Source: Patagioenas fasciata (taxonomy: Eukaryota; Chordata; Aves; Columbiformes; Columbidae). Taken from it: a stretch of DNA of 64,000 nucleotides. The notes below the pieces were generated by a model, which was not told the origin of the DNA, ran no database searches, and saw only the letters and a program-made list of their open reading frames with translations. A program made the position numbers and the translations under genes. The stretch covers positions 47,825,001 to 47,889,000 of the forward strand of contig NC_092524.1 in NCBI RefSeq assembly GCF_037038585.1, in the 5' to 3' direction. Shown here one piece after another: positions 24,904 through 35,293 of this stretch (within the stretch, counting starts at the first letter, position 1; each line of letters starts with the position of its first letter).

Positions 24904-25610
24904 ACAGAATCACAGAATAGCTGAGGTTGGAAGGGATCTCTGGAGGTCATCTGATACAACCCCCTTGCTCAAGCAGGGCCACCTAGAAAAGATGACCACA
25001 TCCAGACAACTTTTGAATATCTTCAAGGGGGGAGACTCCACAACATCTCTGGGCAACCTGTGTCAGAGCTCAGTCACCCTCACAATAAAAAAGTGTTTCC
25101 CAAAGTTCAGGCAGAACCTGTTGTATTTCAGTTTGTGCTTGTTGCCTCTGGTCCTGTCACAGGGCACCACTGAAAAGAGCCTCGCTCCATGTTCGCTACA
25201 CCTTCCCTTCAGGTATTTATGTACATTGATAAGATGCCCCTTTGAGTCTTTTCTTCTCCAGGCTAAGCAGTCCCAGCTCTCCCAGACTTTCCTTGTATGA
25301 GAAATGCTCTTAAGCCTATTCATTGGCCCTTTGTTGAACTCACCGTGTTATGTCCATATCTCTCTTGTACTGGAGGGCTGAGAACTGCACACAGTACTCC
25401 AGGTGTAGCTTCATCAATGCTGAGGAGAGGGGAAGGATCCCCTTCTTCAGCCTGCTAGTAACACTCCTAATGAAGCCCCAGAATACCAGTAGCCTCCTTT
25501 TGTGCAAGGGCACAATGCTGGCTGATGTTCAAATTGCCGCCCACCAGGACTCCCATGTCGTTTTCTGCAAAGCTGCTTTTCAGCCAGGTGGCCCTCAGGA
25601 TGTACTGATG
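24904..25610 (-). mobile_element. CR1 LINE, 5'-truncated (antisense)
   Basis: The left edge is a clear antisense CR1 3' end (ACAGAATCACAGAATAGC, GGTTGGAAGGGATCTC). Reading on the minus strand, the C-terminal ORF2 tail is recognisable between 25323 and 25063 (YKYLKG-like HKYLKG, GARLFSVVPCDRTRGN, VRVTEL) but is interrupted. Upstream of it the copy continues to about 25610 with the region that encodes the segment after the reverse-transcriptase core, now full of stops. Its 5' end is truncated. It is more decayed than the copies at 6.1 and 61.7 kb. Confidence 0.92.
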
Positions 25611-25829
25611 TATGAAACATGAATATCACTACAGTGATATGGAGTGTAAGCAGGACAGGCAGAATGGTCTGTAAGTATTAACTTAAGAAGCCGAAGTCTG
25701 GAGTTCTTTACCAGAATGTGTCAAACCAGTTTTTCATGCTAGTCATCACTTTCTCCATCCACTGAAAATTAAAAATTGTCACTTGTAAAGCATTATGAGT
25801 TCAATAAAAGGAAGGCTTTGTGTATCTGA

Positions 25830-26222
25830 GAATAGAATAGAATGTTACAGTGAGAAGGGACCTACAATGATCATCTAGTCCAACTACCTGACCATTTCAG
25901 AACAGACAAAAAGTTAAAATATATTATTAAGGGCACTGTGCAAATGCCTTTCACAGGCATGGGGCATCGACTACCCCTCTAGGAAGCCTGTTCCAGTGTT
26001 TGGTCAGCCTCCCTGTAGTGTTTCTAATACCTGGTCTGAACCTCCCCTAATGTGTCCTTGAACTATTCCTATGCGTTCTGTCGCTGAATAGCAGGGAGAA
26101 GAGACCAGCAGCTCCCTCTTCCACTTCTCAAGAGGTTGTAGAGGGCAATGAGGTTGCCCTTTCACTAGCTTTTTGCCCTCCTCTGGATGCAGTCAAGGAC
26201 CTTCACATCCTTTTTAATTTGT
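25830..26222 (-). mobile_element. CR1-type LINE 3' fragment, different subfamily (antisense)
   Basis: This copy starts with GAATAGAATAGAATG followed by 'ttacagtgagaagggacctacaatgatc' and 'atctagtccaactacctgacc'. That is a 3' end related to, but distinct from, the one at 24904. It continues with 'gccttt..caggcatggggcatcgacta', 'aggaagcctgttccagtg' and a degenerate ORF2 tail up to about 26222. I recognise it as another avian CR1-type subfamily; the exact subfamily name needs a repeat library. Only about 220 bp separate it from the neighbouring copy. Confidence 0.8.
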
Positions 26223-27114
26223 GGGAGAGAGAGATTACAGTTTCTGTAATTGTTCTGTTACTATGGCCAGTTACACACTGCATTTTTTTTTTTTAATTGG
26301 TGGATCATGAAAAAAATAAACATTAAATTATTGATTGTTTTGACTTTTTTGGGGAGCAGAGATGGCGAGTGCAGGAATCTTGTGATGGGAATAAGGCCAA
26401 CCTGCTCAAGGGACTCCATATGCCTGATATTGCATTGAAGTCCTGGGATCAAAATCTGCTGTCTGGTCAGCTCATGCAGCACTTTGGGAGAAGGTATGGT
26501 ACATCATAATTTCAGGTATTTGCATTTAAAATACCTGGTACATACCTGGAAAAAATGTTAAGGGCTTTATGGGAAAATGCAAGGTAAGAAATTGATCCTT
26601 GATGTAATTTCATATAAGTCATTAATCAAATATAATACATAATGAGTGTGCATCTAACAACAGTGGGTCAAAAGGCATAATTTTGTTGAGCTGGGTCTTA
26701 AGGATTTAGCTCAATGTAAATAGTTTTATATGTGTCCCTTGTCTTCCTTGTTGGTTGATTTGACCTAGTTAATGAGTTGCAAGCAGCTCTATTTGGTACT
26801 AACGTGGGTCATAGAGTGCCCTGGTGCCTGCGATGTTGCAGTACTTTTTTGGCAGTGGATTATAATGTCATTGAATAAATGTATTTTATGAGGCTAGGGT
26901 GAACTAGTGTTTCTTTACTGAGACCACAGTATATCAGGTAGAAAAGCAGAGTGAAAAGGGAGTAGCAAATTGATAGGCTTTTGATAAGGCAGTAACTCTT
27001 TTAGGAAGTTTGCCTAAAACCAGCAGTTATTGCTTCCATGCTCTCTTTGTTGCTAATATGTAACATGAACAGGAAGTTGATCTGCTTTCTTGGCACAGCC
27101 TAGTGTCATATACC
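26223..27114. other. single-copy DNA
   Basis: No gene or repeat is recognised apart from a T run at about 26283-26295. Confidence 0.5.
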
Positions 27115-27900
27115 TGTTAAACTGGAAAATGGTCTGAATTTGATAAGAAGAAATCTATTAAAGACAAATGATAAGTACTGTACTTGGGAAGGTGAAATCA
27201 AATGCCTACATGTAAAATGGGGGATAACAAGCCAGGCAACAGAACAGCAGAAAAGGATCTGGGAGTCACTACACTGAGTCAGAGACTGAATGTGAGTCAA
27301 CAGCACGGTGACATTGCAAAAAAGAAAATCTCATTTTAGGGTATATTTAAAAGGAACGTCGCGTGTAGCACACAGGCAGTAGTTTTTCTACTCTAGCAGC
27401 TGCTGCCAAAGCCACAGCAGAGCACTGTGTCCAGTGTGAGCAGCAAGACCAGACACAGTAGAAGGAGATGAGGACAGGGCAGCCAGTGTGGTGAGCACCA
27501 CCTGTGAGGAGAGGCTCCAAGAACCCAGGCTGGTTTAGTCTGGAGAGAAGACTGACAAAGGACATGAAAAGTCTTCCAGTGTTTAGCAGCTTGTTTTAAG
27601 AAGACAGTGATTAATTGTTCTTTGTGTCCACTGGGGATAGGGCACAAAATAATCAGCTTAATTTGTAGCAAGGCAGATGTGGAGATAGGTGATAGGAACA
27701 GCTTTGTAAGTGTTTGGGTAGCTAAGCATGAAAACAGCTTTCTGAGAGATGTTGTTGTGCCCTCATCACAGGAAGTTTTAAGAGCAGATGAGACAGAGAG
27801 ACACCAGAATTTATCTAGATTGGTTTATTATAGTTTTGACCAATTCAGAAGGTGAATGGGCCACCTGAATTCCTGATGTCTGGTTCCAACACTGCTTGCC
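27115..27900 (+). mobile_element. old CR1 LINE fragment (sense)
   Basis: The plus strand shows the ORF2 region after the reverse-transcriptase core. It includes 'taagtactgtacttgggaa', 'aatgggggataacaagcca', 'agaaaaggatctgggagtc' and 'atgtgagtcaacag', then a damaged stretch. The final part contains 'ctggagagaagactg', 'gtgattaattgttct', 'tttaagagcagatgagac' and a decayed 3' end near 27850-27900. The order matches CR1 on the plus strand. Stops and indels break every frame, and there appears to be internal loss or scrambling at about 27370-27530. It is clearly older than the antisense copies next to it. Confidence 0.8.
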
Positions 27901-30744
27901 CTCCTTGAAAGGCGAGCTTCTCCCCTCACTCGCTGTTGTGGTGGGAATGTGGGGAGGCAGGGCCAGGGCACAGCACTCCCCCTGCAATGCCCCTCCAGCA
28001 CCTTCCATGCCCCTGGCATGATCCAGTTCTACAATGAGTGTCCCAAAAAGGCCTGAGGGAGCTTGTGCATTTCAGCAGTGTCACATTAGCATCCAGCACT
28101 GTAAGCTTTTCTATTTCTGCAGATAACAAACAAACAGGGGGCTGGCCCAGCTTTCTGCATCCTCATAACTGGAAAATGGAAGTTATTCAAGAATCTTATC
28201 CTGGTTATTGATTAATTTACACTAGGAAGATTTGGACAAATGATTTGGAGAAGGAAAAGAAGACTTCCACTTCAGCTTTCACCTGTTAAAAATACTGCAG
28301 GTTTACTGCCAGATGGTTCTTCTGTGCTCCTCTGCCAGATGTAGTGGGCAAGGGCAAAGGATTTTCCCCTCTGCAACAATCTGTTCTTCCACTTGCCTAA
28401 AGCAGAGTAGTGTGGATTAGGCACTGCAGGGGGGTGCATTAGCACCCAGTGGTTTTGAGAAGAGGGAGCCTAAAGACTGATTTAGTAAAGACATATACAT
28501 CAGTACTTGTGAAAGGGGCTCATGGCGCTTTGAGAGAAGACGATGTTACTCAGGGAATGGCACTGTTCTTCCCTGATGGTTCAGCAAAACCTTTCAGTGG
28601 CTACTAGAAAGTAATCAGAGACATACTATGTAGTGTGTTACTTGTATTTTCTCCTGAATCTTAGATTTATATGAACAGCCTTTCTGGAGCTAGTTTGGTC
28701 CAGGAGTGAATTTCTGAACATCTCCAGTGCAGAGAGCTGGTTCCCTTAACAAAACTGAAAGAAGGAAATGTCTTCCTTTTGATTTAACAGAACGTCCGGG
28801 AATATATGCTTGTTGAACTTGGACAACGATGGACTTGGCTACTATGTCTGTGCACAGTTTATAATATAGCAATTTTCCAGCTTCTTACATAAACTTGTAA
28901 CTGCAGGCTTTTGCAATTCTTCAGAGTGTGTGAAAAATGAAGATATGATCCTCTACTTCTTAGTACTAGAAGTGAGTCAGGGTTGACACACAAAAGTAGG
29001 AGGCAACAGTTTGTGTGTAGGAAGCTTGTTCTGTCCAGGGAAAATCTAAGGGTTATATGCAAGGTATTAGTTCTGCTGCACTGCAAGGCTGGTTTCTTCT
29101 GGAGCTGAGTTGACACACACTCACCATTTGGAGCATATGGAGAGCTCAGCAGATTCAGGCCCCAAAGGATGACTGGTGAAATGGTCAAAGGTAGGTTGGG
29201 ATATAATTATTTGTTTACGAGGCCACATATTGCACCAAGTAATAATTGTGCTGTGGAGTCAGGAGGGAAACATTCCAACCCAAGAAGATAGTAGAGATAT
29301 AACCTAATTATTGTTATTGTTATCCCTGCCTATTGTGGAAGCACCTACACAATCCTAGTTCAAACACATGGCAAAAAATGTTCCCTGCCCCAAAGAACGA
29401 GCAGGCTACAGATGAGACAGGAGACAACAGATGGACACAGATAACTGGAGGAGTACAGAAAAACAAAGACTGGTCAGCAGGATGGGTGGTATGATAGCAT
29501 GTTGACAGCTTAGCTGTTGTCAAGCTTTCTGTAGGCAAGTGGCAAAGGCTTACAACAATAATTCAAGCTGTGTCCCTTGCTTTAGTGTTTTTGTGTGTGC
29601 ATCTTCCATCTGTTTTATTTAACCAGCTTAATTCTCACTTGATGAGGTTTTTCTGTCCCAGAACTTCCCATCATTCATCTCATGTAGGTAGGAAGGCACA
29701 CTGATCCAGCAATGAAGTGTCCACTGCAGTTTTTAAGGGAAACTGTACTTCTTTATTATTGAAAGAGAGTCAGACAATGAGCACAGGACTTTGATGCTGA
29801 GACAATACTGGGAAAAGACTGACAAATCTCAGCAGGATGAACATTCAAAGTAAGTGGCATAACGCAAGAGGTTTGTTGGCTGAAGTGGTGTCTTACCAAG
29901 GGGCTCTGCCTATGCTAGAGGCTGCATGAACACGTGTGTGTTGTTTTGGGTGTTACCTTGAGAGGTCTACAAAATGCAGGATAGACATTGGGTAATTTTA
30001 GGGTGCCCTCCTTCTGAATTTGTATTATATCAAGTAACTTTGTGTGATGCTGTGATGTCTTCTCTCTTTTACCATTCGGTTTGTTATCATCACACAGTAC
30101 GCCAACAACAAGCTTGTTGTTAATGTGCCCTTTATTAATCTCCTTTCCTTTTTGGCCTGCCATGCTATTTATTGTTCAGCAGCCCAGAAGTGATCATAGG
30201 ATACTAGATGTAGCTGCATGTTTTATAGTGGATGTGTAATGGTCGGTAGTTAAAATGCTCTAAAACTTAAAGCTTGAACTGTCCAACCAAGTCTTATTTA
30301 ACTTAGGGGTGAAGTCGTTGCCAGTCATTGCCAGGAATCCTCCAATACAGGCAAACTGCAGAATTATGGGACAATTAGTGCTAAAACACATTTTTGGGGA
30401 AACGATTTATTGAAAGGGGCTGTTTGGGGCTTAATTCCTGGCTCTGCTGTAGAATTCTGTGTACCTTTGGAAACAAGCAGTTAAAAGCATTGTGGTTCTT
30501 GGCTCTGAATATCTCCATGCTTCAGTTTGTCCTTTATGCTCACTTAGTGGATGGTGAGGTTTCATGGCTGCTTGTAGAGTTTTTAGGTTCAGAGCTGAAG
30601 AGTATGGAGAATAAGGACCAAGTATTCAGCTCTTCTTGAGATAAGCACACCCATCTCTCCCAGCTTCTTTTGCATATTATGTTCAAGCCCCTAACCATCA
30701 TGATGGTCCTTGCAGTGGTGAAAGCTAATCATACACAGAACTGT
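27901..30744. other. single-copy DNA with one L2-like relic
   Basis: No gene is recognised. A C-rich patch lies at about 27940-28020, and an old L2/MIR-like relic at about 29300-29480 is listed separately. Frames are all under 110 codons and show no recognisable domain. Confidence 0.5.
29300..29480 (+). mobile_element. ancient L2/MIR-like relic
   Basis: A TTATTGTTATTGTTAT stretch is followed by 'gtggaagcacctaca', then 'tgttccctgccccaaagaac', then 'gatgagacaggagacaacag' and 'atggacacag..actgg'. This is the order seen in the 3' region of ancient L2-type elements (short ATT repeats, a 'gcacct' part, 'tccctgcccc(a/t)aagagct', then 'gagacaac'). It is heavily diverged and immobile, and its boundaries are approximate. 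Confidence 0.45.
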
Positions 30745-30887
30745 GTTGGCAAAAGCATAGATAGCAGGTCAAGGGATAGGATTATTTCCCCATACTCAGC
30801 ACTCATGGGCTACATATACTTATTGTGCCCAGGTCTGAGCTCTCCAGTACAAAAGAGACATTGAAAAAATTGAGTGAATTCAGCAAA
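30745..30887 (+). mobile_element. CR1 ORF2 fragment, sense half of an inverted chimera
   Basis: The plus strand reads 'atagcaggtcaagggatagg', 'tactcagcactcatgggct' and then 'agctctccagtacaaaagag', 'acattgaaaaaattga' and 'ttcagcaaag'. These match the CR1 ORF2 segment downstream of the catalytic core, in the part that encodes LYSALVRPxLEY and the following residues. It stops at about 30887, exactly where CR1 similarity switches to the minus strand. It is broken and non-functional. Confidence 0.7.
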
Positions 30888-32010
30888 GAACCCCTGAGGA
30901 ACATTGTGAGTAACTGGCTGCCACTGGGTTTTGCACCACTGATCACTAGCCTTTGAGTGCAGTGGTTCAGTCAGTTTTCCATGAGCTTTGCAGTACATCC
31001 ATCTGGTTCCAGCTGTCTGTAAATTGTTCACAATTATACTATTGGAGACTGTTTCGAAAGTTGTGCTCTCTCTTTCTTCATTGGGCCAGTCATCTCATCA
31101 CAGAAGGCAATCCAGCTGATTTTCCCATGGTAAGTTCATGCTGGCTGTTCCCAGTCACCTTCTGGTCATTCATATGCCTGGAAATGAGTTCCAGGAGGAT
31201 ATTCTACGTAGCCTTCACAGGGACTGATGACCAGTCTATAATTCCCGGAATCTTCCTTCTTGAATACAGGTGTGACATCTAACTGTTTCCAGTCACCAGG
31301 AGCCTCCTCCAGTCACTGTTACTTTTCTAAAGTGACATAGAGTGACCCCAAAGTGACATCAGCCATTGTTGCATCCCTCAATGTTGTTGAGGCAACTTGT
31401 CTGGTTCCAGGGTCTTGAGTATGCTCAGTTTGCTTAAGTGGTCCCTAGCTCAGTCTTCCCTTGCTGTGGGTAGTACTTCTGTCCTATGGATCCTTCCACT
31501 GGGCACAGGGAACAGGAAGGCAGAGAACAGTCCTGGCCAGTGAAGGCCACGGTGAAAAAAGCATCGAGGACGTAAGTGTTATCTGTGGCTTTTACTACTA
31601 GTCCCCTTTCCCACTCAGCTTTGGGCCCACTGTTTCCTTAGTCATCCTCTTCCTACCAGTGTGCTCTTCTTGCTGCCTTTCACATCTTGAGAATTTTCAT
31701 GCAATTTCAAGCTTTCCTAACTTTTGTCCAGACATGTTGAGGCATAGTTTCAGTATTCCACTTGGGAAGCACACCCCCACTTTCACCTTCCTTTCACTTC
31801 CTTTTGTGTTTGAGCTCTATCAGGGGTTTATCATTCAGGCGCTTGCTTCTTTCCACACCTGCTTGGCTTCCCACACATTGAATTGAACTGTTCTGGTGCT
31901 TTGAAGAGTTTGTTCTTCAAGATCAACCAGGTCTCCTGGGCCCCGTTGCTGGATTATCCCATGTAAGTGCTCAGCGAATGATTTCTTAAAGCTCTCCAGT
32001 GATTCTTCTG
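30888..32010 (-). mobile_element. old CR1 ORF2 fragment (antisense half of the chimera)
   Basis: On the minus strand this segment covers CR1 ORF2 from the linker after the endonuclease (about 32010) to the reverse-transcriptase motif VTHNVPQG, which lies near 30900. Recognisable plus-strand pieces are 'acccctgaggaacattg', 'ttttgcaccactgatcact', 'ccatggtaagttcatgctgg', 'tttgggcccactgtttcctta' and 'ttcttcaagatcaaccagg'. Many stops and indels show an old copy. The 3' end of the element and the catalytic Asp-Asp region are absent. The remaining similarity is the inverted piece at 30745-30887. Confidence 0.8.
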
Positions 32011-35000
32011 TCACCATAATTGTGCTGGGAAAATGGTTCTGTTTGTAAACTGATTTATATGTCATTTTGGATTTGGTTCTTCTCTGTAATTTTTGTCTCT
32101 CTCTGTGTTAAACACATTATATCTCTTCTCTTCTCTTCTCTCTATTTCCATGTAAGTCTTTTCTGCCTGCCTTAAAGCATCTTTTTGCCGGACTCTGTCC
32201 AGATGTTTTAATGCACTTCATTTGAAGTTGTTTTTTTTTTTTTTTTTTTTTCCTGACACCTTCCTTCTTTTCCCTGTCAGAGGTACATAACCAAATGGAA
32301 AGGGCAGGAGGCACAAACTTTTTTTTTTTTTTTTGTTCTGCTGTTGAGTTATTTCATGACAAAAGCAAATTGCTCTCTCTATTTCTTATCACTAAAATGG
32401 GTCTCAAATTCAATAGAAGGAGTTTAAATTCTCTTTGTTGAAGATTATAGACAACAGACCAATTTTATTTAATCACATTTAGTACATTCTTCATCTTAGG
32501 ACTGGTTTGAGATTCTATCCCAAACTGTTCTCTCAGTTAATGGTTGTCAAACTTATCAGCAGATGCTGCCAACCTTCAAAATTCTGTGCTGTGCACCATA
32601 TACCTTTATCCTCAGACTTTTAATAACATTGCTGTTGAAAATCCACCTGAAACGATACTGTGGAGTAACTGTAGATTAATTGCCAAGACCCTGATGATCA
32701 CCACATGTTTAGAAACTAAACTAATCAAGTTACATATTGCATGTAACATGTTACCAGCACTTCATGGAGATTCTGTTCCATAGCTCAAGACACTGAAGAC
32801 ACAGGTTCCTCATTTCAATCCCTTCTCTACCCTCCCCTGCGCGCTGCCAACCCTCCCATGATTAAAAGAACGGGCATCTATCAATACTCTAGTCCTCCCG
32901 AATCTATGGAGAAAAATCCAACATTATATTGTAGTTGCACGGAGAGGAGACTAGTTTAAGTGACTATTAATCTATTTAATTATATTACTGTATTCCCTAG
33001 TCATACACAAGAATCTTGTTGTGTGTGCCGCTGTCCAAATGTAGAACAAAAGGTTTTCATTCTAAGTGATTTGTGTCTCTGAAGCATGCCCCTCTGTGGC
33101 CTCTAATAAAGATATCTTTCTATAATTGATTGACCCTCAAGTACTGCGCCCAGACAGAATGTCCCAGAAGACTGTAACCTGCAGGAAGAGGTGAGTGAGA
33201 CGAGTACTTGTTGGTATACTAGCAGCACCCTGTACGATACCAAATTCCTGTGTGCCTTCCCAGTTCAGGTACGTATTGCAAGGGGCAGGGAGCTTAATTT
33301 AGAAAAGCTGCTAGATCAGAAAATTACTTGTACCTTCAGATAAGTTTCTTCTGGAATGAATAAGGTTGGAGAGGGGTATGCTGAGTGCTGTGGAAAGGTG
33401 TCATGACAAGGAATTTCAAGTTTGTATCTGTGTGCAATAGTAAAATATTGGTTAAACCCCTTAGTTGATCTTGGCTGTATAGTGGACTTTCCTTTGTACT
33501 CCTTTTCATGCGCTAGATTGTTGTAGTGAATAGTGGCAGTACACAGTGCACACCTGTATGTCTGTCTAAAATCTGGTTTTATAATAGCCTTGCAGGGATG
33601 GAAGACAGGCGAGGCAGCTTTGCTTTACATCTCTGCTGAAGTCAACCACACAGTACTTATTCTAATGCTGTTGGTGTTGTGTCTAATCTCAAACGTGAGC
33701 AGACATAGGGCTTAGTAAATTTAAGACCTCACTGTCTTCCCATCTTTCTCTCCTGAAAACTAGATGGCTAACAGGCTCAGGCAGTGATAAAGCTGGAAAA
33801 CTCAAGCTTACCTAAATAAAGCTTGCATTTTGGGTGGCTTAGTATGATTAATTTCTTCTCTGAAGTCCTGACTTGAAATCCTGGTGAGACCATAAGTAAA
33901 AAAAACATGTGAAGGTCTTCAGTGCTTGGTGTTTATCTCTGTGGCAGAGGTAGCATAGGGAATCTGATGTATGGCAGGCCTAGAAGAATCAAGGGGATTG
34001 TGGGGAAGGGTTGTGGGAGAAGAGGGGATACAGGCTGTTTGGCATGCAGCTCTCCCATACTTTCCCCAAAGCCAAGCAAGCATGTGCTCAGACACTTGCC
34101 AACTTTGCCTGCTTTGGTTGTGCACTCTCCCTCAACTCTCTGCCCCCGTGCCACGGATGTCACTTGCTGGCTCCTGCTGTGATAATGTCTGCTGGCTTCT
34201 GCCTGTACCCAGTACGAGTGAGGCCCTTTGTGGAGCTGAGACTCATGCTGGCTGTGGCAGTGTTTTCAGAAGGCTCAAACTTTTATTCTCCACCTCATTC
34301 CTTTGAACTTTGCTCACTGTTCTGTGAATACTAACACCAGCCTATAAATTATCTAGAAGAGCTCTGGCACTTTAGCAGCCTGTGTTTTAGGTGGCGTGCA
34401 TGCATAATCGATCCAGGAGGCTGCCTCTGCTTTTAACTCGGGTGTTTGCAGAGACCTTAGACTTTCAGAGTTTTCAATCACAGCTGCCTGCTTGCTCATT
34501 CACTTCTCTGACTGCCTTCTCTTCTGCCACCCACACATACACCTTTGCATCTGGCTGGGTAGTATGTCATGTCACAGTGTAACCTGCCATAAGTTTGGGG
34601 GTGATGCTATAAGCAACATTCCTATGACGTGTGGGAGCAACAGGTCCACTTTCATGCAGAGGATCATGCGTCACACTTTGAAAGGCTCCATCCTGACTCA
34701 CTGCTTAGGGGTTGAGTTGTGTGTGTCTTTGTCCCTCATCGTGCCTCACTGGTCAGTCTACTAAGCAGGTGCTACTCTCTTTATCTTCTCTCATTTTCCC
34801 GGTGAAACTCTTAGCATAATAGATGCTGTCCCCGTGACTCATTGCTCTTAGATTCTTTAAGTAGCTGGAAAGTTACCTTACATAGTTGCCTGCTGCCTGT
34901 GTGTAGGGTTTAAACTCTGAAGAGGTACATGACTGCTCTAGTATTTGGCTGCTGGGATTCACCCCTCTTGCTTGCCTTGGAACTTCTTGGTGTCCTTACT

Positions 35001-35293
35001 TAGCTCTGTCCATAGCCAAAATGTCTCAGCTAAGTGTTTTTTCTCTTGTTTCTAGGGATAAGTTGCCCCAGAACAGTCAGTCCAAACCTTTGTCTGAACT
35101 TTGAATGGAGTCAGCCTTGATAATCAAGGCTTCACTTATCTCTTCCAATCTGTTTTTAGTAAGTCACCCTCTTAACACTGGTACATCATCATGAACCCCT
35201 GTGAAGAGGTTTGGTAATTGCTTCATATATAAGTAGTCAGTTCCCAGTGAAAGATTGTGCTATTTGAGAGAAGGAGGAGACAGGGTATGAGTT
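32011..35293. other. single-copy DNA
   Basis: No gene is recognised. Poly-T tracts lie at 32231-32251 and 32319-32334, and a short (TCTCT)n pyrimidine tract near 32122-32141. Near 35085-35200 there is a faint resemblance to an old antisense CR1 3' region, too weak to call. An AATAAAG at about 33104 has no supporting gene structure. Confidence 0.5.

Noticed and set aside
33000..33210. AATAAAG followed by a possible retroviral U5-like stretch
   Set aside because: No matching LTR start, no TG...CA borders with a target duplication, and no CpG enrichment.
35085..35200. Faint resemblance to an old antisense CR1 3' region
   Set aside because: The similarity is not continuous and no 3' terminus is visible.
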